Shown: positions 1 to 12,267, numbered from the stretch's first letter. The stretch is DNA of 64,000 nucleotides from Arcuatula senhousia (GCA_963971305.1 OZ020305.1:47019750-47083749), one strand, 5' to 3'. Made by a program: numbers and translations. The notes: generated from the letters alone by a model not told the origin.

Positions 1-420
1 AAATATCTAACCGCAACACTCCTAATATAACAGATGGAAATTCAAATAGCATGTGTTTTTATTATAAAATTATGATGGATCATTAACTGGACAAAGATAT
101 GTTAGCTCAAAATGTCAAACCAAAGGAAAATCAATCGATGTTACATCTGAAATCGATCCTGTTAAGATCGTGGGTTGTTTTTTCATTAATAATTTTCTTT
201 CCTTCTGACGCAAGAACTTACAACTTGTACTATCTGTTCAACTGAAAATGATTTTAAACAAGTTTTCCATTTATGGTCACATGTACAACATGATCCTGGC
301 ATATACTTTCAGTAGCGCCTGATAAATGCAGGTGCAGATTTAGAGGGGGTGTGGAAGGCGTGCACAAACCTTAAACTGACAAAAAAAATGGTTTTTTCAT
401 AAAATCCACGTAAAAAGACT
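1..420. other. No gene recognised
   Basis: AT-rich non-coding sequence before the first family B repeat; probably intron of the SLC6 gene, whose earlier exons must lie beyond the window edge. Short open frames here are random. Confidence 0.4.
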
Positions 421-427
421 AAAAAAT

Positions 428-1503
428 AAAAAGCTTCGCCGAGCGCAGCATGATACGACCGCACCATGTTGAACCCTGTACGTTTTAGGCCCAATATGGA
501 TAGTCAATTGCTCTGGACACATGCAACCCATGGTGGACTGACAAAGGTTTTTGACACATGCAGCTTTTGGTGGACTTTCCACTTACAATTTAAAAAGATT
601 TTTTTTTCGAAAGAAGATCAAAATTAGACCACAAATTTTCCATTTTGGCCCTAATTACATAATAGGGGGAAAAAGGGGAGTTGCAAAAATTAATTCTCAA
701 TTTTGTATCCACTATTTGACAAGAACAAACATGCCAATAAAATTCAAAATCGGATCATATGTAAAAAAGTTTCGATTTTGGTCCCTTTTGGCCCCTCATT
801 ACATAATAAGGGGAAAAAGGGGGTGGGGGGGGGGGGGTGGTCGCAAAAATTGATTCTCAATTTTGTATTGCTATTTGACAAGAACAAACATGCAAAAAAA
901 ATTACAAAATCGGACCACTAATATAAAAGTTTCGATTTTGGCCCCTTTTGGCCCCTAATTACATAACGGGGGAAAAGGGGGCCTGTAAAAGTTCATCAGG
1001 TTCATTCTTTTATTGTAAGAAACATTCTTAACAAATTTCACAACAATAAGCCAGTTAGAAACAAAGTTATGGTGGAAACAATAAAAAATTTGAATTTTTT
1101 GCCCCTTTTGGGCCCCTAATTTCGAAACAAAAAAAGAGGGACCCCCAAAATCAATCCCTTTCACCCTTTTATGTCAAGGAACATTAATGCCAAAGTACAA
1201 AGCAATAGGGTGACTAGAACTAAAGTTATCGTGGCAACAAACATAAAAGTAGCATTTTTGGCCCATAATTTCGAAACCAAAACAGATTGGACCCCAAAAA
1301 TCAATCCCATCCATCCTTTAATAGTAAGGAATATCATTGTGAAATTTCATTGCATTCGGATAACTAGAACAAAAGTTATCGTGTATACACTAAAGTTAAC
1401 AGACAACGACGACAACGACGACAACGACAACGACGACAACAACAACGACGACGACAGCATCATACCATTATGCATCCGCAATTTTTTTGCGGTCGTATAA
1501 AAA
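428..1503 (+). mobile_element. Family B hairpin-ended repeat element (copy 1)
   Basis: 5' end: imperfect hairpin GCTTCGC-CGA-GCGCAGC (433-449), then the family box ATACGACCGCA (453-463). Interior: about four degenerate units of roughly 150 bp with the word 'ttttggcccctaattacataa'. Near the 3' end is a (GACAAC)n microsatellite (about 1404-1456). The 3' hairpin (1470-1498) has CCGCAA/TTGCGG arms, and its right arm TGCGGTCGTAT is the exact inverse of the 5' box; it is followed by AAAAA. There is no coding capacity, so the element is non-autonomous. Other B copies are at 34224-38063, 25970-26160 (3' end) and 59060-59890. Confidence 0.7.
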
Positions 1504-2250
1504 TGCGTCTCGTATCGATGTGCGATAAATAATTTTGCGCCCCTAAACATATAATCCTGGCATGTTTCGTCTATTATAGACTCATCAAACTGACACTATT
1601 GTTACAAGACTAAAGGTTAATAATAAGTAGAATATAAGGAGCACATTAACAAAACAAAACAGGGTTCCAAATTCAAATTAAATTATACCTATGCCTAAAT
1701 TCAAATTAAATTATACCTATGCCTGGTTTACAAAAATAGATAAAAGAACTACAAGGCAATCATTGTTTCAGGATATATTTTAGGTAGTCTAGTAATAAAA
1801 AGCATGTTATAAAACTCATTTTACCCTCTAGTAATGTTCACATGCTGTAAAACCCATTGAAACTTTTTTTTTCAAAAATAAATGACTATTTAGGTTTTCA
1901 TTTCTTTATTTTTCTAACCAAACTTTTATTTTGCTCGTTGGCATAGGTTAGTTTATCTTCAATTGCAATTCGATACTTTTTTGTTTTCATGTAATACACG
2001 TAATATATTAGTTTGTCTGCAGTGGAACATACTAGTAAAAAGACAAAATGTGTGTCAACTGTTCATCTGTCATTAGTTCTTTCATATATCAAAGATTTTA
2101 AACTGAATTAGGGCGACAAAGCTGTATATATGGACATATATCAACATGAAAACTCATCTCAAAGCGCAGGATTTTTTTATATTTACCCAAAAAAATATGG
2201 TTACTATGATTATAAGTTTATACAGTTAAAAAAATAAAATTACATTTTAG
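1504..2250. other. Intronic sequence upstream of the SLC6 exon
   Basis: AT-rich, with no open frame of interest. A short direct repeat, 'ttcaaattaaattatacctatgcc', occurs twice in tandem at about 1672-1723. Confidence 0.4.
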
Positions 2251-2421
2251 GGTATGCTTATCTACTACTTTGCTGTAAATGTGTACCCTTACTCCATCTT
2301 TGGTTATGATGAGCAATGGGCAGAAGACATTGGTTGGGTCATCGCCATTGGACCGATGTCCGTCTGTCTGATCCTTGGAGCAGTCCATGCTGTCTGTCAA
2401 GGAAAAGGCTCATTCAAACAG
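2251..2421 (+). CDS. SLC6-family neurotransmitter/amino-acid transporter, penultimate coding exon (last membrane segment)
   Basis: Internal exon of 57 codons in phase 0 at both ends, between an acceptor TTTTAG (2245-2250) and a donor GTTAGT (2422). The peptide starts with an aromatic-rich stretch (MLIYYFAVNVYPY), continues with WAEDIGWVIAIGPM and a hydrophobic run, and ends GKGSFKQ. Known family pattern: SLC6 sodium/chloride-coupled transporters have a conserved Trp-x(5)-GW start to the last transmembrane helix, followed by a G-[ST]-F-x-[QE] turn into the cytosolic tail. That pattern fits TM11-12 here. The protein would sit in the plasma membrane and import an amine, amino acid or related solute; the substrate cannot be told from this exon. 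Upstream exons lie outside the window. The next exon is 6.8 kb downstream. Confidence 0.8.
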
Positions 2422-3416
2422 GTTAGTACCATAGTCATTGAGATAAGCATTGTGTATTAGAATAAGCACATTACTGGTACCGTATGATAAGTGGTGTCTG
2501 ATATCTTATTTGGTTTGTTTTCATGAACTGTTGGCTTTTTATACAGTCCAAAATAAAATACAGGGGCTTACTTAAACTAAAGACACATCTGAATTGTTAA
2601 AAAGGAGCAAAATGGTTTTAAAAACCTAGCTCTTGATCCAGTTTTCTGAAAATGAAAGTGTTCAGCACTAAGATATTCGGATGAGTAGTATGATATAATT
2701 CTTATAAATATAAACAATGTAATGAAAATGTAGTGACACCAAAAATTAAATTCGATAAAACTAAAATATTGATTGAGGACCAAAATGTCATTATTAGACA
2801 CAAGATCAAAACTAATAATAACTTTAACTTTTTAACATAGAGACAATAAAAAGCATATCGTTTTATTCCTGTCAGGCACGATCCTGTTCCTGTATAACGT
2901 GCAGCGTGTTTTCGTGATACAACCCACTATACATAGACATTCTTTCGTATTTAATATTAAAGAACCTTAACGAAAATAAGACATATGTTAAAGAAGACTT
3001 TGAATCCTGGTTCGAGTGCCCATGTCATTTCCATAGGGAATGATATAAATTGACGTCACATGTAGGACACAAAGACAGGCCAGAATGAGATAACGAATAT
3101 ACACGTACTGACACTATCACAAACACACATAACATAAATATATTAATATTAACACTGTATGAGAATATCCACATTTTTTTTTACGTTTTTTAAACTGTTA
3201 AACTGGCAAATTGGGCTTTATACGTGGAGGAGCAATGAAATGTTTTTAAAAAAATCTTACATTTTTTTTATTATTAAAAACCATGAAATAATGTTTAATT
3301 TCAAACTCTTAGTCCAAATAGACAAAAATGCAGAATCCTTGCAGGTTTTTTTTTTTGACTGTCTAAATGCAACCCCATTTAAATGTAATCACTAAATTTG
3401 AAACAAATAAACGATA

Positions 3417-4312
3417 AAGAGATGTGGAATAAGTGTACGCGACACAACCAACATTAAAGAAACGACAATTTAAACTAGAAAAACTGTGAGCAGCAGCTCA
3501 CAAATAAATACCCCACATTATGTCACAAAGATTGTGTAAAGGTTTCATGTAAATCCATCAAGGGGTTAAGGACGCGTTGCGGATAAGAGATGGGTACCTC
3601 CATGTAGTCGAATGGCTAAGTCCATGTTTTGCCATGGAAAACCCAAAAAAATATTCTGATCAAATTTTAAAATAGTAGGTGCACATATACATTATGTCAC
3701 AAAGATTGTGTAAAGGTTTCATGAAAATCCATCAAGGGGTTAAGGACGCGTTGCGGATAAGAGATGAAATACCCCAATGTAGTCGAATGGCTAAGTCCAT
3801 GTTTTGCCATGGAAAACCCCAAAAACATTCTGATCAAATTTTAAAATAGTAGGTGCACATCTAAATCATGTCGCAAAGATTGTGTGTAAGTTTCATGAAA
3901 ATCCATCAATTTCAAAGGGTTTAGGAGGAGTTGCGGATAAGAGATGGGTATCATCATGTAGTCGAATGGCTAAGTCCATGTTTTGCTATGGGAAACCACA
4001 AAACTCATTCTGATCAAATTTTAAAATAGTAGGTGCACATCTACATTTTGTCACAAAGATTGTATGTGAGTTTCAGGAAAATCTATGAAGGGGTTTAGGA
4101 GGAGTTGCGGATAAGAGACGGACGTACGGACACCCCTATCACTATATACCCCCCACTTTTCAAGCGGGGGTATAAAAATCCCAATGGACACAGCCGACCG
4201 TCTTTAACATGACCAGAGGTCACACCTCGCTTTCTTGCATTGGCCCAAGACTAAAAATACAATACATAAGATTCAAACAAATCCCTAGATTATCAATAGT
4301 AGAGTAGACGAC
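3417..4312 (-). mobile_element. Penelope-tail-type repeat (family I), interrupted by the family E element
   Basis: The left part (3417-3478) and right part (4180-4312) together match the minus-strand repeat at 31960-32240, including 'gatgtggaataagtgtacgcgacac' at the edge and 'ttggccca..ctaaa' inside. Family E fills the gap precisely. The same sequence directly follows the Penelope-like frame at 27297-28730, so these are probably 5'-truncated tails of that family. Non-coding. Confidence 0.55.
3480..4178 (+). mobile_element. Family E hairpin-ended repeat element
   Basis: 5' hairpin TGTGAGC-AGCA-GCTCACA (3485-3502), then the box ATACCCC (3508-3514). Interior: four tandem units with starts near 3521, 3695, 3869 and 4049 (period 174-180 bp), each carrying 'ggtttcat..aaatccatcaa', 'gttgcggataagagat' and 'atgtagtcgaatggctaag'. 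The tail has a short GGAC-rich stretch. The 3' hairpin is TATACCCCC / GGGGGTATA (4145-4174), whose arms repeat and invert the 5' box; AAAA follows. It splits a repeat of the Penelope-tail type (3417-3478 and 4180-4312), so it inserted later. Confidence 0.7.
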
Positions 4313-6604
4313 ACCTTGATTTGAAAAATTAAATGTCCCCACCGAACATACATATTATTTATCATTGGAAAGAGCTATCGAAATATGTTTGTCGTAAGAA
4401 TCAGAGTTGGTCGAGTTTAAAGAAATTCAAGGTCAAAGGTCAAAAAGCAAAAAACATTTGAAAATACTCAATAATGTTTTCTTTTATTTCTTACATTTAT
4501 TTATGCTCAATATTAAAAAAAAACTTACCGAAAATATAGGATATAATATCTGAACAAAATTATAAACACAAAAACATTCGAAAGAACCATCGAAATATCA
4601 TTAATAATTTATAAAATCTATACCAAGGTCGAATTTCCCCCCTCTTCTTGAGGGCATTTTCAGTTCGATTTTGTTTTAAATTAGAACCTTATTTACTGCA
4701 CTTTTTTTCAGTTTGCAAACAGGTCAAATATGTTTTCTGAAATATTTTCTGGCCACAAAATATTTAATGAATGTGTTTTTAAAGTTATTTAAAAGTGGGG
4801 ATTTTATGAACAAGAGATAAAAACCTAGGTTGGAAACTTATTTTACATATTGTCAAAGGTACAAAAGGTTTAAAAGCGTTAAGCTCAAAATATTGAGAAC
4901 ATATAAGAATTGTAGACCTACTACTTTTTGACTTTTTCAATGACATAATCCATTTAATGTGACCGTCAACACTCCTCCCAAATTACGTTGGATGCCAATA
5001 TATAATGACAAAATTTTTTTACAAAAACGTTATAGAATTTCATAAAACTTTCACAAAATATTTTACACATCAAAACAATTATTGTTTAATATCAAAAGTT
5101 CCAATAATAGTTAAATTAGGGGTTTCCCTATAGCAAAACAAACACATTCCATGGATTGAGGTAGGGGGTACCTTTCTTTTATCCGCTATTACTCCTACAC
5201 TATTCCACGAATCTTGCTAAAAATTTCACACTCATTTGGTCACGTGCTATTTAATAATCTATGCTTATAAGAGTTTGATAAGGATGACAATTTGGGACAT
5301 TTATAAGCGTAGCACGTGTACAAAATGTGACTTTTATCTATTAACGCCATTTTTTCCCTTTTAACTATCTTTGATATTTTAGAAATTTAAATATTTTCTT
5401 TCCCATATAGTGATATTGTAATTTTAATATTTCAGATAGCATTCAGAAAATATTTGGGGTTTCCTATTGGTCGAAATTTAACAAAGCCATCTAAGGGATA
5501 CACATGTCTTATCTAGCACTGATTCACAACCAGTGCTTTAAATTTCAGAGAACTGAGACAAAATAATTTTTATATAATGTTCTTGAACATAAAGCATTTG
5601 TGCTTTTATTAAATGAAAAATATGTGGTTTACCATATAAAAACAGGGGCTTATTTATGCTTAAGTCAATGGGGTATCATTTTCTTGGCTGGAATAATTTC
5701 TTTAATTATAACTACTTGAAAGTTAACAAAACGTTGACATATTGTTTCTTAGATTTTGGTATTGTTTTTTGGAGACGAGCCACAAAAAAAGCGCTTGAAG
5801 CGGCCAAATAGAGCTTTTTAGTTTCTTGAAACACAAAAAAAACTCGGATGTTTTTCGCTATATTTCATTTAAAGCAATCATTAAAAAGATAATTTTCTGG
5901 ACATATGCTTTGTGACATAGTCTCGTTTCACACATGATGGTTTATGTTTTATGTTTGTTCAATCTCAAATATGGTGGTTTCTACAGCAAATCATGAAAGT
6001 GTTATATTCAATCGCGAAGGCAATTATGTATGTGCTCTAATAACCGTAACTAATGCTTTAAAAGAAAGGCATTTCTAAAAATATAATATTAAATAGATCC
6101 GTAAAACACATATTTTATTCATTGATTTTTGTTTAGACAAAACATTTGTGGCTTAAGAAGTTCACACAGACTTTACATTTTTAACCAGAGATAATCGTCT
6201 GTTTTTACATCTGCCAAAAGACAGCCGATTGCAATTGGTTGAAACATTTGCATACATGTGATTCTCCCGCCGGGAGACGAAATCTCCCGACTTTTTTATC
6301 CATCTCCCGTTCTCCCGACTTTTTGTGTAATCTCCCGCTTTTTCAAGACATGACAAAATTTTAGTTTTATAGACCTTTTAATTGTTTAGTCATAAAACAT
6401 TTCCGTTGTTTTAGGGGTTTGTCAATTAGGTAAACGTTAATTTAACAGGTAAAGGTGTTAATTAAAGGTTTATTGCCATAATTGACCTGATGATTGTATA
6501 AACAGTTTGAGATTAATCAGTGAAGCCATGTATATTTGGCACACGCTAGTGCCCCCAATTGACATCGAAATGCAATTTTAATGGGCTTTGAAAATCTCCC
6601 GCTT

Positions 6605-6880
6605 TTTGGTCCAATAAGCAGAGGCACCAAAGGGGCATTCGAGTGTCAAAAGTCCGAAAAGGCAACGACAAAACCGGTAAACATGAACAAGAACAGCACA
6701 AGGAAACACAAAACATAAAAACAACCGAACAGAAATCAACAACGCGAACTCAAGTCGTAACAAGAGTGAACTCGGGTGCTCCGGAAGAGTAAGCGGTTCC
6801 TGTCTGCTATAGCACACCCGCCGCGCTGCCAATTTCCAATTCAGTGTGTCAAATCCGGTAAAGGAAGACAAAACAAAACC
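6605..6880 (-). mobile_element. 3' tail of a Penelope-like element
   Basis: The segment 6613-6824 (minus) is nearly identical to 24339-24551 (plus), from 'cggcgggtgtgctatagcag' to 'cctctgcttat'. In this copy it follows the truncated reverse transcriptase; in the other it stands alone. A 97-codon open frame crosses it, but conservation at DNA level and its position after the stop codon argue for an untranslated tail. Confidence 0.65.
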
Positions 6881-7316
6881 CTATGACAAACCGACATCTG
6901 CACTCATCTGAGAGATAGAAATCCCATATTTATCTATGAGTACATGGTGTCTACCGTAAAATTTCTTGAGTGAAGACAGCAACCGAGGAGCAACATAACC
7001 CTGTGTTAGCAATTTCTGTGTCAAACGTGACGCTCTGCCAAGGAAATCGATGTAACTCCCACAAGCTCTGGAGTAACGAATCAATTGTGATACGTAAACT
7101 CCATAAGCTGGAGCGGACGGAATGTTGCTACACATGAAGGGAAAGTTGACGATTGGGAAGTTGAAGTCATCACGTTTGTCATAGAGCTTTGTTGATAGTT
7201 TTCCTTGAGAGTCTATTTCGAGATGTAGATCTAAATATGAAGCAGACTTCCTAGAATCCGTTGTGTCCTTTATCTCAAGTTCCGGGGGATATATGAGATG
7301 GAGAAAGTCACCAAAT
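6881..7316 (-). pseudogene. Penelope-like reverse transcriptase, C-terminal fragment
   Basis: Read on the minus strand from about 7316, one frame gives roughly 145 residues ending at 6881. They match the C-terminal half of the intact reverse transcriptase at 27297-28730: a YPPEL segment, KLYDKRDDFNFPIVNFPF, then PAYGVYVSQLIRYSRACG and a helical KLLTQGY..LKKF region. The catalytic palm motifs are absent, so the copy is 5'-truncated and dead, as is common for target-primed elements. Its 3' tail (6605-6880) follows directly. Penelope-like elements are retroelements that copy RNA into the genome; this remnant has no host function that I can see. Confidence 0.75.
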
Positions 7317-8787
7317 CTCCAGCCAAAAAAATCAAAATCTCCAGCTTTGTCATCACTGATCCGTCACATGTATGCATTTGCCAAACTGTCCCTACATAAT
7401 TTACATGTGTAATTGGGATTCAAAAAGAACTGTGGGAAAGCTCACTGAGGATACCCTCGCTTCATATTAGACTCTATAGTGAGAGAAAAAAATCAAACTT
7501 TCTCCTTTAAATGATATTTAATGTAATCAATTCTCTTCATACACCTGTCTATGTAATACTTTTTCGTCTCATGTAAAGGTTCATCAAAATCCATCAAGCG
7601 GTTTAAAAGATATCAGAGAGTGACTGAGCTCCTTTGCTTTAATGTCGGGTCATTTTAAGTATCTTAATCGACCTGAAAAACACTGCAATCGTGTTTCCTT
7701 GTTTGTTATATAACTAGTTCGAGAGTTTAAAAAAGTTTTATTTTTATTCTTATCTCTTCGGACCATTTAGAGCATTCAAGTTTATCAATGTCAAAAGTTA
7801 CTTCCACAAACATTTCTCTTTTTTTTTCATCGAAATAAACAAACTGTATTTAACTGATGGTATGCATAGTCACGAAGTGTCGGTTAACATATCTGAACAA
7901 CTTCACATATAATCATCAGCAATGCATTTTGTCCCCATCATATGAATGACAACCCTAGCACTTCCTACTGTATTCATTGATGACAGTGCTAATGAACTTT
8001 GAAATACAAACAACAAAAATTAGGGCACCAAACAAGTAAACTTGGATAGAAACTAACACAATAACAACAAAACAACAAATTAAACCACACAAAAGCACAA
8101 AACTATTGCAATTTCAAACAAAACAAACAAATTTATTATGTTGAAATACACGTCCTATTTTTTGACATTTACATTCAAAGTAGAATCTAATACGGAATTA
8201 AGGTTTCCGGATTAGGATCATCAATTTTAGAACAATGGTTTTTCTTCAGTTATATCTAAACTACTGAACATACCGCCTTCAAATTTAGGGGATATGTGTA
8301 ATGTATATGTGTTAATTTATTTCATCAATTTCAATTATATTACTAAAAAACTTGTAATATGGTAAATGAAAATCCTCATAATTTTAGTAGTATTTATGCG
8401 TTTTTCAAAGGGAATTATCACCAAGAAATGCGCTTCTTTTGTAAACTTATTGAATTGTCCGACAAGATATTTCTATTATGTACTTGATAAAACCAAATTT
8501 AATATAAAAACCGAGATATTTGCATTAAATATCATGTTTTATTGATATACTATCAAACAGTTGATCGCGGGTACCCCTTTCAACGCAATATTAATAAAAA
8601 ACTCGACCGTACGAACTTCTTACGACAAGTAAAAAATAAAACTAGAAGCATGCATCTTTCGTTTAAGCCCAAAATTAGCGGTATGTCTTTTCGGGACATT
8701 AAACTTTTAAATAAAGCGTCTTTTTGGATTCCGTCTACTCTACTACAACGAAAGACCCATTTCTGGACATAAAACAAAAAACATATT

Positions 8788-8964
8788 CAGTGGCGGATCC
8801 AGAGGGGGGTTTTGGGGGTTGGAACCCCCCCCCCCCTTTCCTCAGAAATTTTTAAATTTTTGTGTAGATTTTCAGCAAGATTGGTCTGGAACCCCCCCCC
8901 CCCTTTGGCCCACAGAACCCAGTATGTGGAACCCCCCTTTCGAAAATTTCTGGATCCGCCCCTG
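8788..8964. mobile_element. Small hAT-like element with 5-bp target duplication
   Basis: Termini CAGTGGCGGATCCAG and CTGGATCCGCCCCTG are near-perfect inverted repeats with CAG/CTG ends. The flanks are ATATT on both sides (8783-8787 and 8965-8969), a 5-bp target duplication. The 177-bp interior has two poly-C runs and no coding capacity. CAGnG termini are typical of the hAT superfamily, which usually makes 8-bp duplications, although 5-bp subfamilies are known. A related, decayed stretch lies at about 11745-11890. Confidence 0.7.
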
Positions 8965-9249
8965 ATATTTTTTAAAATAATGTCAATAATCACACACTTT
9001 TTATATTATTATATTACACTTATTATAAATCAAAAACCTATTTAAAATTTCAAAGTTCAACGCAGAAATTGCTATGCCTGACACGTAATTTATCTATTCA
9101 GGACTCTTCAGAGACATTCTAGCCGACAGACTAAAACGCCAACACCATATGAACATGAGGAGTATAAAAAGATTTTGACAATTTTGAAATTTTACACAAA
9201 TAAGTCATCAATTTTAAAAATAATAGTAATGTATTTGAATATATTCCAG

Positions 9250-9465
9250 AAATGCATACAAGCATTAAAGCCAGACATTTTACCATCAACAGACAGCTTT
9301 ACAGAAGACAATGTCGATACTAACGACACAGGGTGTGAATCATCGGGATCTCTGAAAGATTCCAAGAATGAAGAGGAAATTAAGCACGAAGTTCCAATCG
9401 TAGAAAAAGCGGAAACCGAAATCGTCATGAGGCCACCAGACTTTTCTGAAGTTGTTAAAGTCTGA
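9250..9465 (+). CDS. SLC6-family transporter, last coding exon (cytosolic C-terminal tail)
   Basis: The acceptor ATATTCCAG ends at 9249. The exon is phase 0, matching the phase-0 donor at 2421, and encodes 71 residues before TGA (9463-9465). Joining the exons gives GSFKQ-KCIQALKPD, which fits the SLC6 pattern of a basic, helical start to the tail followed by P-D/E. The rest is acidic and Ser/Thr-rich (DSFTEDNVDTNDTGCES, KNEEEIKHE), as expected for a regulated cytosolic tail. It ends V-V-K-V, a possible class II PDZ ligand (hydrophobic-x-hydrophobic-COOH). The open frame runs upstream to 9175, but that part is AT-rich intron. A competing acceptor at 9111 would also be phase 0; I prefer 9249 for the family-like junction. 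Confidence 0.7.
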   Translation, partial: KCIQALKPDILPSTDSFTEDNVDTNDTGCESSGSLKDSKNEEEIKHEVPIVEKAETEIVMRPPDFSEVVKV

Positions 9466-10019
9466 CATTACTTTTTAATGAAATATATGAATTTCATAAT
9501 GTAAAACACTCCGTTGATATTATCCGGTTTGACAATCTTTTCTGGTTGTGATCTATTTTGTTTTCATAACAAATTTGCTTATTTTACGAAATAATTTCTC
9601 AACAAACAACACATCATGATCTGTTCTGATCAACAAATGAAGTTGTAAAAACCATTCCAAGAATTGAGAGAAGGAGGTGTAAAATAGAATGATGTATATA
9701 AGCAACCATGCTTCATCAAGTTCCAATATTCCGTCAAACGTTAAACTGAAGCATGTTTGTATATGTTGGTGTTTGCTATCATCAAGGGTAGAATGCTAAC
9801 TAATACACTGTAATTTTTTTAATTGAATTAGTATTTAAGATTCGACATACCAGTAAAAATGGGATAATTCATTATGTACAGAAAACATTCATGTTAAAGA
9901 TGAAGGAACAGAAAACCAGACGTAGCATTAAGTAATTGCATATCAGGTGAAAAATACAATAAAAATATATACATATGTTTTGTATTTAACATAAGAAAAC
10001 TTTAGGTAAAAACAAAACC
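9466..10019 (+). other. Probable 3' UTR and downstream flank of the SLC6 gene
   Basis: AT-rich sequence without further coding potential follows the stop codon. A candidate polyadenylation word AATAAA lies in ACAATAAAAATAT at about 9957, just before a terminal-inverted-repeat element that starts at 10020. The end of the transcript cannot be fixed from sequence alone. Confidence 0.3.
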
Positions 10020-12267
10020 GGTATTGTAGCACGCGACAGTCACAAGAACCCCATAAACTGAGTTTATCGACCGAAAACTGTTGTTAGCGGTCAATAAAAT
10101 GGGTTTATCGTGTGCTAATGATAATTTAAGTTGTAAGAAATTTATCATTAGCGTTCGATAATGGGGGTTTAAAATGCTATTGAGGGTTTCTCGGTGATAA
10201 ACTTGGTTTCAAGGTTCTGTTAAATCAATTTAAGCACTTGTGTAGAAATCTGAAATGCAGAAATAAAGATTTTCTTAGTCAAAAAGGTCACACCTCCCAT
10301 AACAATTTATAGAAAAGAATACCTGGTAATATGCAAAACTGCATATGGTGTACTTCTTGCATATCAAGTTTCATTCTGATAAGTAGTTTCAGAGGATTTG
10401 CGTTCACAGATTATGGGACTGACGTACATGTATGAGTCCAAAACAACTTTGTAAAGTAGGGTATAAATTCCTGATAAACCAACTTTGTTCATTAACATAA
10501 GCTGTCGATTATAAAAATTTTCAATGCTAATTAGGATTTCTCGGTGATAAACTGAGTTTATTGGTGATAAACTAAGTTTATCGATCGCAAACTATATATA
10601 GTTTAAAGTCAATACATGCTGGTTTTGTTGTTAAAATAGTATTTGCACATCGTAAATTATAGTTATCAAAGATTAACTGGGTTTTACAAACGCAAATTAT
10701 AGTAAACGAATGATAAACCCAGTTTCCCGGTGAAAGATTGATTTTAACGACCGCAAACTACAGTTATCGAACGATAAACCCTGTTTTTCAAACGCAAACT
10801 ATAGTTTACGGTCGATAAATGCTGTTTTGCGTTGAAACAGTAGCATTTGCGCCTCGTAAACTAAAGTTATCGCTGGTAAACAGCATACTGTAAAACATGG
10901 TATGGTACGGTGGTATGGTATGTGGTATGGTACGATGGTATGGTATAAATTTTGCCATACCATGGTACGGTGGTATGGTATGATGGTATGGTATCATGGT
11001 ATGGTTCGAATTTTCATACCATGGTATAAAGTCTATGGTATGGTATGGATTTGAAATTTCTTTTTTCTAAAGTAAATACCGGTACATGTAATATAAATAT
11101 CTTTTTTTTTTCATTACCATTATGTTAAACTATAGTACCAGTATACCTTCTTATTTAAAGCATCGTTATATTAAATTAAATTTACAAAAATCTAGATTAG
11201 ATTTTAAAGTAAAATCTCTACACTCAATGATGATGATAAATCACTGTTTTAATTGTTCTTATGTGTTGCATGTCGATGTCCAAAGGAAGCTACTCAGTAA
11301 AACATGTGTAAACTGACTAAAACATAGTTTTTATAACACTACCTAGATCAAGATTAAGATCTACTTTCAGTTTCTTTTAATAATAGATTTATTGTAAAGT
11401 AATCCTGTATTCTGCCAAATCACCATCAAGCTACATGCAAATTCCAACAATTAAAAAGTCAACTCAATTTAGAAATAAACTTTTTTGATTTGTGTTGCTG
11501 ATCATACTGTGGAAGATTCGAGTATAAGATATTTATAATTGCTTAAAAGAAACAATTTCTCATAAAATCCTCTCGAGACTTCTCTTTTAATAGTTAGTGT
11601 ATTGTATACAAACACATTTTTAACCAAAATGCATTCAAACATAGTTTTCTCTTATCTTAAAGTTGATAATATTCTGAATCTAAAATATTACAGAATTTTC
11701 TATCATGCTTATATTTAGTAAAACTTAATACCATAGGCAGATCAAGAATACATTATTGAAAGGGGGAGGGTTCCATTAACAGTCCATTGAAAAAGAATTG
11801 GGGTTCCAGTCTAATTTTGTCAAAATCTACACCAAAATAACAAAGTTTTCGGAGGTTCCAATTGAAACCCAGGAACACCCCTTTTGTATGCTAAATCTGT
11901 ATTATAGTCAAACAATATTATTATAAACATGTAATTAAATTTACTATTTCATTTTTAAAAAGTTTTCAAATCCATACCATACCATATGGTATACCCAACT
12001 CTATACCATGGTATGAAAATTCATACCATACTATGATACCATACCATGATACCATACCACCGTACCATGGTTTGGCAAAATTTATACCATACCACCGTAC
12101 CATACCACATACGATACCGCCGTACCATACCATGTTTTACAGTATGCCCTAGTAAACTTGGTTTCACGAACGCAAACTAAAGATAGCGAGCGATAAAGCT
12201 AACTATAGTTTGCGGTCGATAAATGTTGTTTATCAGGTTTTTGTTACTTCCGCGTGCCATATGTACC
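10020..12267. mobile_element. Large terminal-inverted-repeat element with internal short repeats, carrying a nested element
   Basis: The left end (GGTATTGTAGCACGCG, continuing to ATAAAC) and the inverse of the right end (GGTACATATGGCACGCG, continuing to ATAAAC) align over about 38 bp with a conserved GCACGCG. The interior is built of imperfect repeats of 'cgataaac(tg)agtttatcg' and 'gcaaactatagtt', which are themselves near-palindromic. It also includes one copy of the family F unit (10290-10430). A separate element (10882-12148) is nested in it. There is no open frame, and I could not define a target duplication. Confidence 0.5.
10882..12148. mobile_element. Mutator-like element with long inverted repeats
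   Basis: Long inverted arms (about 10883-11060 and 11960-12147), rich in ATGGTATGGTA, begin AGCATACTGTAAAACATGG and end CCATGTTTTACAGTATGCC. The flanks are CTGGTAAAC (10873-10881) and CTAGTAAAC (12149-12157), a 9-bp duplication with one mismatch. Long arms plus a 9-bp duplication are the hallmark of Mutator/MULE transposons. There is no transposase frame, so it is non-autonomous. The short-period arms could form a very long hairpin. Confidence 0.6.

Larger units (their letters stand above)
2422..9249 (+). other. Large intron of the SLC6 gene, filled with repeats
   Basis: Intron between the two SLC6 exons, GTTAGT to TTCCAG. It holds the family E element inside a Penelope-tail-type repeat (3417-4312), a Penelope-like fragment (6605-7316) and a small hAT-like element (8788-8964). 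The stretches 2430-3410, 4320-6150 and 7330-8780 are AT-rich without recognisable genes. Around 6258-6345 the word TCTCCCG recurs about five times, and the word returns near 6595 at the edge of the Penelope fragment. A weak copy of the common 'TTTCAtnaaaatccatcaag' repeat core lies near 7578-7615. Confidence 0.65.

Noticed and set aside
3014..3026. 'ggttcgagtgcc', similar to a tRNA-type B box
   Set aside because: No A box at the right distance upstream and no tRNA fold; not called a tRNA or SINE.
9112..9249. Alternative start of the last SLC6 exon at 9112
   Set aside because: In phase, but it would add an AT-rich, low-complexity insertion; the acceptor at 9249 gives the family-like junction.
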